DNA of 64,000 nt from JBBSBL01 sp046330255. Lineage in GTDB: Bacteria > Actinomycetota > Thermoleophilia > Solirubrobacterales > Solirubrobacteraceae. The translations under genes were made by a program, and so were the position numbers. How positions within the stretch are numbered: the first letter of the stretch is position 1; each line of letters starts with the position of its first letter. The notes under the pieces were generated by a model. That model saw only the letters and a list, made by a program, of their open reading frames with translations. It did not search any database and had not been told where the DNA came from. Location: assembly GCA_046330255.1 (NCBI GenBank), contig JAXLTC010000001.1, positions 1 to 64,000 on the forward strand. The letters run 5' to 3'. This document shows, piece after piece, positions 48,634-57,650 of the stretch.

Positions 48634-49263
48634 TCAGGCGCTGGTGTGGTCCGTCCACGCCGTGCCGTCCCACCAGCGCAGCCGATGGTGGCCCGAGGGG
48701 TCCCCGTACCAGCCGGCGGGCACGGTCGCGGCGGGGGCCTCGGGCAGCGGCGCGGGAGCCTGGCCGGGGGCAGGGCCGCCGACCGGCATCGCCGCGGCGG
48801 AAGCCGGCGCGGCGGGCGCCGCGGGCGGCCCCGCGGCCGCTGCGGCACGCGCCGCGAAAGCGAGCAGCGTGCACAGCGCGACCAGCGCGAGCGCCGCCAT
48901 CAGGTCGAGCCAGATGCCCCAGCCGGCGCTGAGCGTCCGCTTGTCTGCGATGTCGGCGATGTCCGCCACGACGGTCGCCAGCGCCAGCAGCCCCAGGACC
49001 CCCGCCGTGATCGGGGGCCACAGCGCCCGCGCGCCCCCGCGCAGCCCGACGGCGACGAGCGCCGCGGCGATCAGCGCGAGCACGATGACGACCACGCCGT
49101 CCCGACCTCCGCTCGTCCCCGAGAGGCTGCGCTCGAGGGACACGGACCCGAGCGTCAGGCTCTGGTCGATCCAGGTGCCGAACGCGCCCACCACCAGCGC
49201 GACGCACGCGCCCAGGGCGCCGTAGGCGAGCGCTCGCGCGCGCCCCGCGCCGGGCGGGCTCAT
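48634..49263 (-). CDS. membrane protein with C-terminal DUF2510 domain
   Basis: 209 residues. Four hydrophobic segments (ALAYGALGACVALVVGAFGT, VVVIVLALIAAALVAVGL, ITAGVLGLLALATVVADI, LMAALALVALCTLLAFAA), a Pro/Ala-rich linker and a terminal AGWYGDPSGHHRLRWWDGTA module, the DUF2510 signature found at the ends of actinobacterial membrane proteins. The ATG at 49261-49263 has AGGATCGGG upstream. It lies 31 nt after the membrane protein downstream of folD, probably same operon. Confidence 0.8.
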   Translation of the reverse strand: MSPPGAGRARALAYGALGACVALVVGAFGTWIDQSLTLGSVSLERSLSGTSGGRDGVVVIVLALIAAALVAVGLRGGARALWPPITAGVLGLLALATVVADIADIADKRTLSAGWGIWLDLMAALALVALCTLLAFAARAAAAAGPPAAPAAPASAAAMPVGGPAPGQAPAPLPEAPAATVPAGWYGDPSGHHRLRWWDGTAWTDHTSA

Positions 49264-49294
49264 CCCGATCCTGCTGCCGGGTCGCCCGCGGCCA

Positions 49295-49855
49295 TCACGC
49301 GCCCGGCGGGGGGACGGAATCGGCGGCGGCCGTCTCGTGGGCGGGAAGCGCGTCCACGCGCAGCACCGGAACCGGCGGGCGGTCCTCGTCACCGCCGAGC
49401 CCGGGGCTCTCGTCGCGCATCGACCACCACCCCCCGACCGCGACCATGAGCGCGGTGAGCAGCCCGAGCCATGCCCCGGGCTCCACGCCGACCCGGTCGT
49501 CGGGGCCGGGCTGGTTGATGATCCGGTAGAGCAGCAGCAGCGAGGAGAGCAGGCCCAGCCACGTGACCGCGACGCTGAAGGTCGCCGGGAGCCCGGCCGA
49601 GCGCTGGGTGGCCTGGATCACCGCCAGCGCGATCCCCGCCACGGCGGTCGCCAGCAGCAGCCAGCGCAGGATCGTGAGCGCCTGCCAGCCGTCGAGCCGC
49701 TCCGTCGCCTGGCCGACCGCGTCGGTGGGTCCGGCGCCCGGCAGGCTCACCGCGACGGCGCGCTCGTACCAGTCGACGAGGAACAGCGAGGCCGCGAGCC
49801 CTAGGCCCCCGGCCGCGGCGAGCAGCTCTCCCCAGCGCAGGCGACCGAGCCTCAA
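49295..49855 (-). CDS. integral membrane protein coupled to folD
   Basis: 186 residues from a TTG overlapping the folD stop (TTGA). Four hydrophobic segments: LLAAAGGLGLAASLFLVDWY, LRWLLLATAVAGIALAVI, FSVAVTWLGLLSSLLLLY and AWLGLLTALMVAVGGWW. The C-terminal tail is hydrophilic and proline-rich. No family recognised. Reads as part of folD-membrane protein-DUF2510 gene. Confidence 0.72.
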   Translation of the reverse strand: MRLGRLRWGELLAAAGGLGLAASLFLVDWYERAVAVSLPGAGPTDAVGQATERLDGWQALTILRWLLLATAVAGIALAVIQATQRSAGLPATFSVAVTWLGLLSSLLLLYRIINQPGPDDRVGVEPGAWLGLLTALMVAVGGWWSMRDESPGLGGDEDRPPVPVLRVDALPAHETAAADSVPPPGA

Positions 49856-50700
49856 GCGCCCGCCTCCCGCGCCGCGGCGACCGTGTTGCGCAGCAGCATC
49901 GCGATCGTCATCGGTCCAACGCCGCCCGGGACGGGAGTGATCGCGCCTGCCACGCGCGCGGCGCCGGGCTCGACGTCGCCGACCAGGCCGTCCGGTCCGC
50001 GGTTGATGCCGACGTCGATCACGGTCGCCCCCGGACGGACCCAGTCCGCCTTGACCGTACCGGGGCGCCCGACCGCGGCGACGAGCACCTCGGCGCGGCG
50101 GCAGACACCGGCTAGGTCGCGGGTCCGCGAGTGGCAGATCGTCACGGTCGCGTTGCGCTCGAGCAGGAGCTGGGCGACCGGCTTGCCGACGAGCGACGAG
50201 CGCCCGACCACGACCGCCTCCGCGCCCTCGAGCTCGGCGCCGGCCTCGTCCAGCAGGGCGATCACGCCGAGCGGGGTGCACGGCCGCAGTCCGGGCAGGC
50301 CGAGCGCAAGCCTGCCCGCGCTCGGCGGCGTGAGCCCGTCGACGTCCTTGCCGGGGTCGATCAGCGGGACCAGGGCCGCAGCGTCGAGCCCGGCGGGAAG
50401 CGGGATCTGGAGCAGGATGCCGCTGACCTCCGGGTCGGCGCCGAGGTCGCCGAGCAGGGCCGCGACCCGGTCGTGCGAGGAGTCCGCCGGGAGCCGGTGG
50501 TCGAAGCCCGCGATCCCGGCCTCCGCGCACGCCTTCTGCTTGCCGGAGACGTACACGGCCGACGCGGGGTCCTCGCCGACGAGCACGGTCGCCAGCCCCG
50601 GACGGCGACCGCCCCGGGCGAGGAGCTCCTCGACCTCCCGGGCGACCTCGATCCGCACGCGGGCCGCGAGCGCCTTGCCGTCGATGATTCGCGCGCCCAT
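49852..50700 (-). CDS. folD: methylenetetrahydrofolate dehydrogenase/cyclohydrolase
   Basis: Bifunctional one-carbon enzyme of 282 residues. It has RIIDGKALAARVRIEVAREV, the catalytic lysine in SAVYVSGKQKACAEAGI, PLIDPGKDVDGLTPPSAGRL, the NADP site VVVGRSSLVGKPVAQLLLE and the C-terminal AGAITPVPGGVGPMTIAMLL. I use the ATG at 50698-50700: TAGGGT is 10 nt upstream, so longer starts would precede the transcript. Confidence 0.95.
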   Translation of the reverse strand: MGARIIDGKALAARVRIEVAREVEELLARGGRRPGLATVLVGEDPASAVYVSGKQKACAEAGIAGFDHRLPADSSHDRVAALLGDLGADPEVSGILLQIPLPAGLDAAALVPLIDPGKDVDGLTPPSAGRLALGLPGLRPCTPLGVIALLDEAGAELEGAEAVVVGRSSLVGKPVAQLLLERNATVTICHSRTRDLAGVCRRAEVLVAAVGRPGTVKADWVRPGATVIDVGINRGPDGLVGDVEPGAARVAGAITPVPGGVGPMTIAMLLRNTVAAAREAGA

Positions 50701-50745
50701 CGCCGGGCGCACCCTAGCGGCGGCGGGCGTGACGGCGCCCACCCC

Positions 50746-52929
50746 TCAGCCCTTTCGGATCGGGGCGAGGTCCGCGACGAGCTTGCGCTCCCCGCCCTTG
50801 CCGGTGAAGCGGACCACGACGATCCCGCCGGGCTCCACCCCCGTCACCACGCCCTCGCCGAACGCCGCGTGCACTACGTCGTCGCCGAGGCGGTAGGCGA
50901 CCGGCGCCGCGTCCGGCCCGGCGTCGTTCCCGCCCCACGTGGCGGCGCGCGGACGGGACCCGCCGGGACCGGGGCGCGACGCCTCCTCGCGCTCGGCCAG
51001 CCCGGCCGGGATCTCGTCCAGGAACCGGCTGCGCATGCCGTAGGTCCGCGTCCCGAACGTGTCGCGCATCGCGGCGTGGGTCAGCACGAGCTCGCGCTGC
51101 GCGCGCGTGATCCCGACGTAGCAGAGGCGCCGCTCCTCCTCGACCCCACCCTCGTCGAGCGCCCGCGAGTGCGGGAAGATCCCCTCCTCGCAGCCGAGGA
51201 TGAACACGATCGGGTACTCGAGCCCCTTTGCGTTGTGGAGGGTCATCAGCGTCACGAGGCCCTCGTCGTCGTCGCGCTCGTCGCTGTCGGCGACCAGCGC
51301 GACCTGTGCGAGGAAGCCGTCCAGCGACGGATCGTCGGCGCCGCGGTCGTGCTCGCGGCCGACCTCGACCAGCTCCTGGAGGTTCTCGATCCGCCCCTGG
51401 GCCTCGAAGGTGCGCTCCGCCTCGAGCGCGTCGAGGTAGCCCGTCTCGCGCAGCACCTCCTCCAGCAGCTCGCCCACGCCGGCGCCGGCCTGCGCACGCT
51501 CGCGCAGCACGCCCATCGAGCCCATGAAGCGCCCCAGCGCCTTGATCGCCGCCGCGCCGAGGCTCGGCACCGACGCAGCGTCCTGCGCGACGTCCCAGAT
51601 CGGCGCGCCGGTGGTGTTCGCCCACGCCAGCACGCGCGAGAGCGACGTCTGGCCGATGCCGCGCCGGGGCGAGTTGACGATGCGCGTGAACGCGACCTGG
51701 TCCTGCGGGTTGACGAGCACCGTCAGGTATGCGATCGCGTCGCGCACCTCGGCGCGCTCGTAGAACTTCGTTCCGCCGACGAGCTGGAACGGGATCTCCG
51801 CGCGGGTGAGGCGGTCCTGCAGCGCGCGCGAGATCGCGTTCGTGCGGAAGAAGACCGCGATCTCCTCGCGCGAGACCCCCTCCCCCACCATCCGCTCGAT
51901 CTCGTCCGCGATCCAGCGCGCCTCCGCGTGCCCATCCCCCAGCTCGTGGATCCGCAGCGGGTCTCCCTCCCCGATCTCCGTCCACAGGGCCTTGCTCTTG
52001 CGCCCGCGGTTGTTCGCGACGACGGCGTTGGCGGCGGAGAGGATCGTCTGCGTGGAGCGGTAGTTCTGCTCGAGCTTCACGACCTCCGCGTCCGGGTAGT
52101 CGTCCTCGAAGTCGAGGATGTTGCGGATGTCCGCCTGGCGGAACGAGTAGACCGACTGGTCGTCGTCCCCCACCACGGCGAGGTTGCGATGCTCGGCGAG
52201 CAGCGCCAGCCAGCGGTACTGCGCGCGGTTGGTGTCCTGGTACTCGTCCACCAGCACGTGGCGGAAGCGCCCGGCCCACTTCTCGCGCACCTCCTCGAAC
52301 AGCTCCAGCACGTTGACCGAGCGCACCAGCAGGTCGTCGAAGTCCATCGCGTTCATCGCCACCAGCTGCTGCTCGTAGAGGCGGTAGACGTCGGCGACCG
52401 CCTGCTCGAAGAACGAGCCGGCCTGCTGCGCGTAGCGCTCGGCGTCGAGCAGCGTGTTCTTGGCGGCCGAGATCTGGCCCTGCACCGCGGCGGGCGTGAA
52501 GCGCTTGGGGTCCACGCCCAGCTCGTCCAGGCAGCGCTTGACGAGGCGCCGCGAGTCGTCCTGGTCGTAGATCGAGTACTGCGCGCTGTAGCCGAGCCTG
52601 GGCGCCTCGGCGCGGAGCATGCGGGCGCACGCGGCGTGGAACGTCATCAGCCACATACCGCGCGTGGCGCGCCCGACCAGGAGCTCGACGCGGTCGCGCA
52701 TCTCCTGCGCGGCCTTGTTGGTGAACGTGATCGCCAGGATCTCCGACGGGTGGGCCCGGCCCGTCGCGACCAGCCAGGCGACCCTGTGGGTGAGCACCCG
52801 GGTCTTGCCCGAGCCGGCCCCCGCGAGGATCAGCAGCGGCCCGTCGCCGTGGGTGACGGCGGCGCGCTGCGGGGGGTTCAGCCCCGCGAGGAGCTCGTCG
52901 GCTCGCTGCTCGTCGACCACGCCGGGCAT
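50746..52929 (-). CDS. pcrA: ATP-dependent DNA helicase, PcrA/UvrD type
   Basis: SF1A 3'-5' helicase of 727 residues for repair and replication restart. Walker A ILAGAGSGKTRVLTHRV, motif Ia ITFTNKAAQEMRDRV, motif II HVLVDEYQDTN, motif III VVGDDDQSVYSFRQA, motif IV LEQNYRS, motif V TLMTLHNAKGLEYP and motif VI RRLCYVGITRAQREL. The C-terminus GDDVVHAAFGEGVVTG is the Tudor-like RNA polymerase-binding domain of PcrA. TACGCT lies 9 nt before the ATG. Confidence 0.96.
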   Translation of the reverse strand: MPGVVDEQRADELLAGLNPPQRAAVTHGDGPLLILAGAGSGKTRVLTHRVAWLVATGRAHPSEILAITFTNKAAQEMRDRVELLVGRATRGMWLMTFHAACARMLRAEAPRLGYSAQYSIYDQDDSRRLVKRCLDELGVDPKRFTPAAVQGQISAAKNTLLDAERYAQQAGSFFEQAVADVYRLYEQQLVAMNAMDFDDLLVRSVNVLELFEEVREKWAGRFRHVLVDEYQDTNRAQYRWLALLAEHRNLAVVGDDDQSVYSFRQADIRNILDFEDDYPDAEVVKLEQNYRSTQTILSAANAVVANNRGRKSKALWTEIGEGDPLRIHELGDGHAEARWIADEIERMVGEGVSREEIAVFFRTNAISRALQDRLTRAEIPFQLVGGTKFYERAEVRDAIAYLTVLVNPQDQVAFTRIVNSPRRGIGQTSLSRVLAWANTTGAPIWDVAQDAASVPSLGAAAIKALGRFMGSMGVLRERAQAGAGVGELLEEVLRETGYLDALEAERTFEAQGRIENLQELVEVGREHDRGADDPSLDGFLAQVALVADSDERDDDEGLVTLMTLHNAKGLEYPIVFILGCEEGIFPHSRALDEGGVEEERRLCYVGITRAQRELVLTHAAMRDTFGTRTYGMRSRFLDEIPAGLAEREEASRPGPGGSRPRAATWGGNDAGPDAAPVAYRLGDDVVHAAFGEGVVTGVEPGGIVVVRFTGKGGERKLVADLAPIRKG

Positions 52930-52975
52930 GGACCGCCGAGCGTAGCGCCCGGCGCGGCGGGCGCCCGGCGGCGCC

Positions 52976-53911
52976 CTACGCCTTCGCCGGGGGCGGGAGC
53001 TGCTGGCGCGCGGACGCCGGGTTGTCCGACAGCAGGCGCGGCACCGTGACCATCCTGAAACCGCGCTTGCGCAGCCCGCTGATGATCCGCGGCAGCGCGG
53101 CGACCGTCTGGGAGCGCGGCCCGCCGCCGTCGTGCATGAGGATGATCGAGCCCGGCTGGGCGCCGCCGACGGCGCGCTGGACGATCGCGTCGGCTCCCGG
53201 CTGCTCGTAGTCCTGGGTGTCGACGTCCCACAGCACCATCAGCATGCGCTCGCGCCGCATCAGCGCGAGCGTCTGCGCGTTCCACACGCCGTAGGGCGCC
53301 CGGAAGATGACGGGCCTCGGGATCCCGTGGCCGACGAGGATCTGGTTGGTCTGGTCGACCTGGGCGGCCTGCCCGGAGGCCGCCAGGCCGGACATCTGGG
53401 GGTGGTTCCAGGTGTGGTTCCCGATTGCGTCCCCCTCGAGGATCTCGCGCGTGCTGTAGCGGTGGAAGGAGACGACCTCCTGGCCGACCGTGAAGAACGT
53501 CGCGTGCACGCGCTCGCGTCGCAGGATGTCGAGCACCTGCGGCGTGTAGGGGCCGGGGCCGTCGTCGAAGGTCAGGGCGACCTCGCGGTGCTGCGAGCCC
53601 GCCTCCCGCACGTACGGGGTGCGGGCGAGCGTTGCGGCGACCGCGCGGTTCTCGGCCCGGCGCTGGCGGAAGGCGAGCGACAGCTGCCCGTTCCCGCCGA
53701 GCGCCCGCACGCGCGCTCCCCAGCCCGACGGCAGCCCGCCGGCGCTGCGCGCGACGGCCCGGTCCTCGCCGCCGCCCGCGCCCACCGCGAGGCCGGCGGC
53801 GAGCGCCACCAGCGCCACCGCGACCACGGCGGCGGTCCGCCGCCGGCGGCGGTGGTGGGTCGCCGAGGAGTAGGCGAGACGGACGCGCGGAGGCTCTGGA
53901 CGCTTGCGCAT
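52976..53911 (-). CDS. membrane-anchored polysaccharide deacetylase (NodB domain)
   Basis: 311 residues with one N-terminal helix (AAVVAVALVALAAGLAVGAG) after a basic cytoplasmic head. The CE4 domain shows EVALTFDDGPGPYTPQVLDI (catalytic Asp and metal Asp), HATFFTVGQEVVSF, AIGNHTWNHPQMSGL (metal histidines), VIFRAPYGVWNAQT and ILMHDGGGPRSQT (catalytic His). Likely deacetylates cell-wall polysaccharide outside the membrane. The ATG at 53909-53911 is chosen by similarity; no clear ribosome site. Confidence 0.9.
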   Translation of the reverse strand: MRKRPEPPRVRLAYSSATHHRRRRRTAAVVAVALVALAAGLAVGAGGGEDRAVARSAGGLPSGWGARVRALGGNGQLSLAFRQRRAENRAVAATLARTPYVREAGSQHREVALTFDDGPGPYTPQVLDILRRERVHATFFTVGQEVVSFHRYSTREILEGDAIGNHTWNHPQMSGLAASGQAAQVDQTNQILVGHGIPRPVIFRAPYGVWNAQTLALMRRERMLMVLWDVDTQDYEQPGADAIVQRAVGGAQPGSIILMHDGGGPRSQTVAALPRIISGLRKRGFRMVTVPRLLSDNPASARQQLPPPAKA

Positions 53912-54065
53912 GGTCACAGGGGAGCGGCGGGCGGGAGCGGGACGCACGGCCACCGCGAGGCGCACGGCCGCTCCGGCGACCGCGCACCCCCATGATGCCG
54001 CATGGGCTGCCCGAGGGCCAGTCGCGCGCCGCCGCGCCCGCGCGGGGCCGTAGGGTTCCCCGGCC

Positions 54066-54815
54066 GTGGCCGGCACATGGCTGATCCTTCCCACCTACGA
54101 CGAGGCCGAGAACCTCGAGGCGATCGTCGCGGCCGCCGCCGGGCAGCTCGAGGCGGCGGCGCCGGGCGACTGGAGGATCCTCGTCGTCGATGACGCCTCG
54201 CCGGACGGCACCGGGGCCATCGCGGACCGCGTGGCCGCGCGGAACGGCGCCGTCGAGGTGCTGCACCGGCCCTGCAAGGAGGGCCTGGGACCGGCCTACC
54301 TGGCGGGCTTCGCCCGCGCCCTGGCGGAGGGTGCGGAGCGGGTGATCGAGATGGACGCCGACTTCTCGCACGACCCGGCCGACCTCCCGCGCCTGCTCGC
54401 CGCGAGCGCGGACGCCGACGTCGTGCTCGGCTCGCGCTACGTGCTCGGAGGGGGCGTGCGCGACTGGGGGCCGCTGCGCCGGGCGATCAGCCGCGGGGGC
54501 TGCGGCTACGCGCGCGCCTGGCTGCGTGTTCCGGTCCAGGACCTCACCGGCGGCTTCAAGTGCATCCGCGCCGAGGTGCTGCGCGCGATCGACCCCGCCT
54601 CGGTTCGCGGCCAGGGCTACGTCTTCCAGATCGAGGTCACCTACCGAGCGCTGCTCGCCGGCTTCCGCGTGGCGGAGGTCCCGATCGTCTTCCGCGACCG
54701 CCGCGTCGGCCGCTCGAAGATGTCTCCCCGCATCGCGCTAGAGGCGATCTGGCGGGTGCCGCTGCTGCGCCGCCGCGCGAGCCGCTCAGCCGCCGCGCAT
54801 ACCGCCTCCCCCTAG
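54066..54815 (+). CDS. GT2 glycosyltransferase, polyprenol monophosphomannose synthase-like
   Basis: 249-residue GT-A enzyme without transmembrane helices: WLILPTYDEAENLEAIVAAA, ILVVDDASPDGTGAIADRVA, the metal-binding EMDADFSHDPADLPRLL, VLGSRYVLGGGVRDWGPLRR and VQDLTGGFKCIRAEVLRAID are the Dpm1/Ppm1 pattern. It would load mannose or another sugar onto polyprenyl phosphate at the membrane. TAGGGT is 9 nt before the GTG. It is followed after 10 nt by a second GT2. Confidence 0.88.
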   Translation: MAGTWLILPTYDEAENLEAIVAAAAGQLEAAAPGDWRILVVDDASPDGTGAIADRVAARNGAVEVLHRPCKEGLGPAYLAGFARALAEGAERVIEMDADFSHDPADLPRLLAASADADVVLGSRYVLGGGVRDWGPLRRAISRGGCGYARAWLRVPVQDLTGGFKCIRAEVLRAIDPASVRGQGYVFQIEVTYRALLAGFRVAEVPIVFRDRRVGRSKMSPRIALEAIWRVPLLRRRASRSAAAHTASP

Positions 54816-54825
54816 GATCTGCCTC

Positions 54826-55866
54826 ATGGGGAGCGAGCCGGAGCGGCCGGCATCCCCGGCGCAGGCGCGCCGGGAGGCGCGCCTGCTGAGCGTCGTGGCG
54901 CCGGTCCACAACGAGCAGGAGACCATCCGCGAGTTCCACCGGCGGGTGATCGCGGTGCTCGGCGACCGCCCGATGGAGCTCGTCGTGGTCGACGACGGCA
55001 GCACCGACTCCACCGGCGCGATCCTCGCGGAGCTCGCGGCCGAGGACCCGCGGGTGCGTGTCGTCGAGCTGTCCCGCAACTTCGGCCACCAGACCGCGCT
55101 GACGGCCGGGCTGGACCACGCCCGCGGCGACGTGGTCGCGATGCTCGACGCCGACCTCCAGGACCCGCCGGAGACCATCCCGCGGATGCTCGAGAGCTGG
55201 CGCGAGGGAGCCGACGTCGTCTACGCGGTGCGGCGGCGGCGCAGCGGCGAGACGCGCTTCAAGCTCGCCACCGCGCGCGGCTTCTACAGGGTCTTCGGGG
55301 CGCTCACGCAGCTCGGCGCCGAGGCCGACGCCGGCGACTTCCGCCTGCTCGATCGCCGCGCCGTCGACGCGCTGCTCTCGATGCGCGAGCGCAACCGCTA
55401 CCTGCGCGGGATGACGATCTGGATCGGGTTCACCCAGGCCGCGGTCCCCTACGAGCGCGACGCCCGCAGGGCCGGCGCGACCAAGTACACGCTGCGCCGC
55501 ATGGTGCGGTTCTCGCTCGATGCGATCTCCTCGTTCTCGAACGCCCCGCTGCAGCTCGCGACCGTGCTCGGCTTCGTCTTCTCCGGGCTCGCGTTCCTGG
55601 CCATCCCGGTGATCGTGACGCTGAAGCTGCTGGGCTCCTACCTGCCCGGGTTCAGCACGGTCACGATCGTCGTGCTGCTGCTCGGCGGGATCCAGCTGAT
55701 CGCGATCGGGATCATCGGCGAGTACGTGGGGCGGATCTACGACGAGGTCAAGGGCCGCCCGCTCTATCTCGTGCGCGCCACGCGCAACATCGACCCGCTG
55801 CCGGACGCGGACGACGCGCCCGCCGAGCTTCGCCGGCGCGCCGGCGTGGGCGACGCGTCGCCCTGA
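54826..55866 (+). CDS. GT2 glycosyltransferase with C-terminal membrane anchor (GtrB/DPM1-like)
   Basis: 346 residues. GT-A domain with SVVAPVHNEQETIREFHRRV, LVVVDDGSTDSTGAILAELA, FGHQTALTAGLDHARGDVV, MLDADLQDPPETIP and GDFRLLDRRAVDALLSMRER, then two helices (LATVLGFVFSGLAFLAIPVI and TIVVLLLGGIQLIAIGIIGE) and the juxtamembrane EYVGRIYDEVKGRPLYLV. This is the bactoprenyl-phosphate glycosyltransferase type. TAGGAT lies 7 nt before the ATG, so it may also be transcribed alone. Confidence 0.9.
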   Translation: MGSEPERPASPAQARREARLLSVVAPVHNEQETIREFHRRVIAVLGDRPMELVVVDDGSTDSTGAILAELAAEDPRVRVVELSRNFGHQTALTAGLDHARGDVVAMLDADLQDPPETIPRMLESWREGADVVYAVRRRRSGETRFKLATARGFYRVFGALTQLGAEADAGDFRLLDRRAVDALLSMRERNRYLRGMTIWIGFTQAAVPYERDARRAGATKYTLRRMVRFSLDAISSFSNAPLQLATVLGFVFSGLAFLAIPVIVTLKLLGSYLPGFSTVTIVVLLLGGIQLIAIGIIGEYVGRIYDEVKGRPLYLVRATRNIDPLPDADDAPAELRRRAGVGDASP

Positions 55867-55875
55867 GCCGGCGCC

Positions 55876-56616
55876 CTAGCCGCCGGCCGGGTTGGGCCCG
55901 CGGACCGGCCGCAGCGGCCGTACGTCCGCGGAGGCCTGCGTCCCGTCGCCCGTGAGGCGGGCGACCGCCCGCTCGAGCTCGCCGATCCGCACCGAGAGCG
56001 CCCGGATCGCGTCCGCGATCGGGTCCGGGAGGTGGATCCAGTCGGCGTCGGGACCCTCGAGCGGGCGGCCCTCCACCTTGACGGGGTGCCCGGGATTGCC
56101 GACGACGGTCGAGTTCGGCGGGACGTCATGGATCACCACGGTGTTCGCTCCGATCTTCGAGCCGTGGCCGATGCGGATGGGGCCGAGCAGCTTCGCTCCC
56201 GAGCCGATCGTCACGTTGTCCTCCACGGTCGGGTGGCGCTTCCCGGTCGCGAACCCCGTGCCGCCGAGCGTAACCCCCTGGTAGAGGGTGACGTTGCGCC
56301 CGATCTCCGCCGTCTCGCCCACGACGACGCCCATCCCGTGGTCGATGAAGAGGTCCTCGCCGACGTCGGCCGCGGGATGGATCTCGATCCCGGTGAACGC
56401 GCGCGTGGCGGTCGCCAGCGCCCGCGGGGCGAGCGGGACTCCCGCGTCGCTCATCGCGTGCGCGACGCGGTGGGCGAGCAGCGCCTGGACGCCGGGCCAG
56501 ACCGCGAGGATCTCCAGCGGACCGACCCCGCGGGCGGCCGGGTCGCGGTCGACGGCCGCGCGGACGTCGCGGCTCACCTCGCGGGCGACACGGGCCAGGG
56601 CGCCTACGCCGAGCAC
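55876..56616 (-). CDS. cysE: serine O-acetyltransferase
   Basis: 246 residues, left-handed beta-helix enzyme producing O-acetylserine for cysteine synthesis. Visible are AFTGIEIHPAADVGEDLFID, HGMGVVVGETAEIGRNVTLY, QGVTLGGTGFATGKRHPTVE and IGANTVVIHDVPPNSTVVGN. The C-terminal extension is longer than in short CysE forms and does not end in the usual isoleucine, ending instead in a proline/glycine-rich tail, so a CysK-docking tail is not evident. TACGCT is 6 nt before the GTG. Confidence 0.95.
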   Translation of the reverse strand: MLGVGALARVAREVSRDVRAAVDRDPAARGVGPLEILAVWPGVQALLAHRVAHAMSDAGVPLAPRALATATRAFTGIEIHPAADVGEDLFIDHGMGVVVGETAEIGRNVTLYQGVTLGGTGFATGKRHPTVEDNVTIGSGAKLLGPIRIGHGSKIGANTVVIHDVPPNSTVVGNPGHPVKVEGRPLEGPDADWIHLPDPIADAIRALSVRIGELERAVARLTGDGTQASADVRPLRPVRGPNPAGG

Positions 56617-56644
56617 GGCCAGAGCGTAGACGCTCGCGCTCGCC

Positions 56645-57574
56645 CTACGGCGCGAAGAACGGGGTCGAGACGTAGCGCTCGCCCGAGTCGGGCAGGATCA
56701 CGACGATCCGCGCCCCCTTGGACTCCGGGCGCCGGGCGACCTCGAGCGCCGCCCACAGCGCCGCGCCGGACGAGATGCCCGTCAGCACGCCCTCGGTGCG
56801 GGCGGCCAGCCTGGCCGCGTCCAGCGCGTCCTCGTCGGTCACGGCCACGACCTCGTCGACGATCTCGCGGTTGAGCACGGGCGGCACGAAGCCGGCGCCG
56901 ATCCCCTGGATCCGGTGCGGGCCGGGGGCGCCGCCGGACAGGACCGCCGAGGAGGCGGGCTCCACGGCGACAACGCGCAGGCCGGGGTTGCGCTCGCGCA
57001 GGTGCTCGCCCGCGCCGGTGATCGTGCCGCCGGTGCCGACGCCGGCGACCAGCACGTCGACCCGTCCCCCGAGCGCCTCCCAGATCTCCGGTCCCGTCGT
57101 GCGGCGATGCGCCTCGGGGTTCGCGGGGTTCGAGAACTGGTCCGGGAGAAAGACGTCGTCGTCGCCCTCGGCGGCGTCGCGCGCGGCCGCGACCGCCTCG
57201 GACATGCCGCCGAGCGACTCCGTCACCTCGACCCGCGCCCCGTACAGGCGCAGCAGCGCCTCGCGCTCGCGGCTCATCCCCTGCGGCATCGTCAGCACGA
57301 GGTCGTAGCCCTTGGCGGCGCACACGAACGCCAGCGCGATCCCCGTGTTTCCGCTGGTGGCCTCGACGATCGTCGTGCGCCCCGGCTCGATCCTGCCCTC
57401 GCGCTCCGCGGCCTCGACCATCGCGACGCCGATCCGGTCCTTGACGCTCCCGCCGGGATTGAGGTGCTCGAGCTTGCCGTAGATCTCGCCGCCTCCGTCC
57501 GCCACGAGGCGTCGCATCTGGACCACCGGCGTGCCCCCGACGTGTTCCGCAATGCTGATCGGGATTCGATACAT
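56645..57574 (-). CDS. cysK: cysteine synthase A (O-acetylserine sulfhydrylase)
   Basis: PLP enzyme of 309 residues making cysteine from O-acetylserine and sulfide. It shows HVGGTPVVQMRRL, KLEHLNPGGSVKDRIGVAMV with the Schiff-base lysine, VEATSGNTGIALAFVCAAKG, VAGVGTGGTITGAGEHLRER and LTGISSGAALWAALEVAR. TACGCT lies 9 nt before the ATG. It precedes cysE on the same strand by 28 nt and diverges from a secreted protein gene. Confidence 0.95.
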   Translation of the reverse strand: MYRIPISIAEHVGGTPVVQMRRLVADGGGEIYGKLEHLNPGGSVKDRIGVAMVEAAEREGRIEPGRTTIVEATSGNTGIALAFVCAAKGYDLVLTMPQGMSREREALLRLYGARVEVTESLGGMSEAVAAARDAAEGDDDVFLPDQFSNPANPEAHRRTTGPEIWEALGGRVDVLVAGVGTGGTITGAGEHLRERNPGLRVVAVEPASSAVLSGGAPGPHRIQGIGAGFVPPVLNREIVDEVVAVTDEDALDAARLAARTEGVLTGISSGAALWAALEVARRPESKGARIVVILPDSGERYVSTPFFAP

Positions 57575-57650
57575 CCGGCGGGAAGCGTACCCGCGCGCGG
57601 GGCGCGAACCTGCGCCGGCGGCTGCCGCCGTCCGCTACCGTGCCGCGCCG

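Noticed and set aside
50131..53049. 972-codon open frame on the plus strand across folD and pcrA
   Set aside because: Antisense of two clearly conserved genes, low-complexity His/Arg/Asp/Val composition and no ribosome site; a codon-bias shadow.
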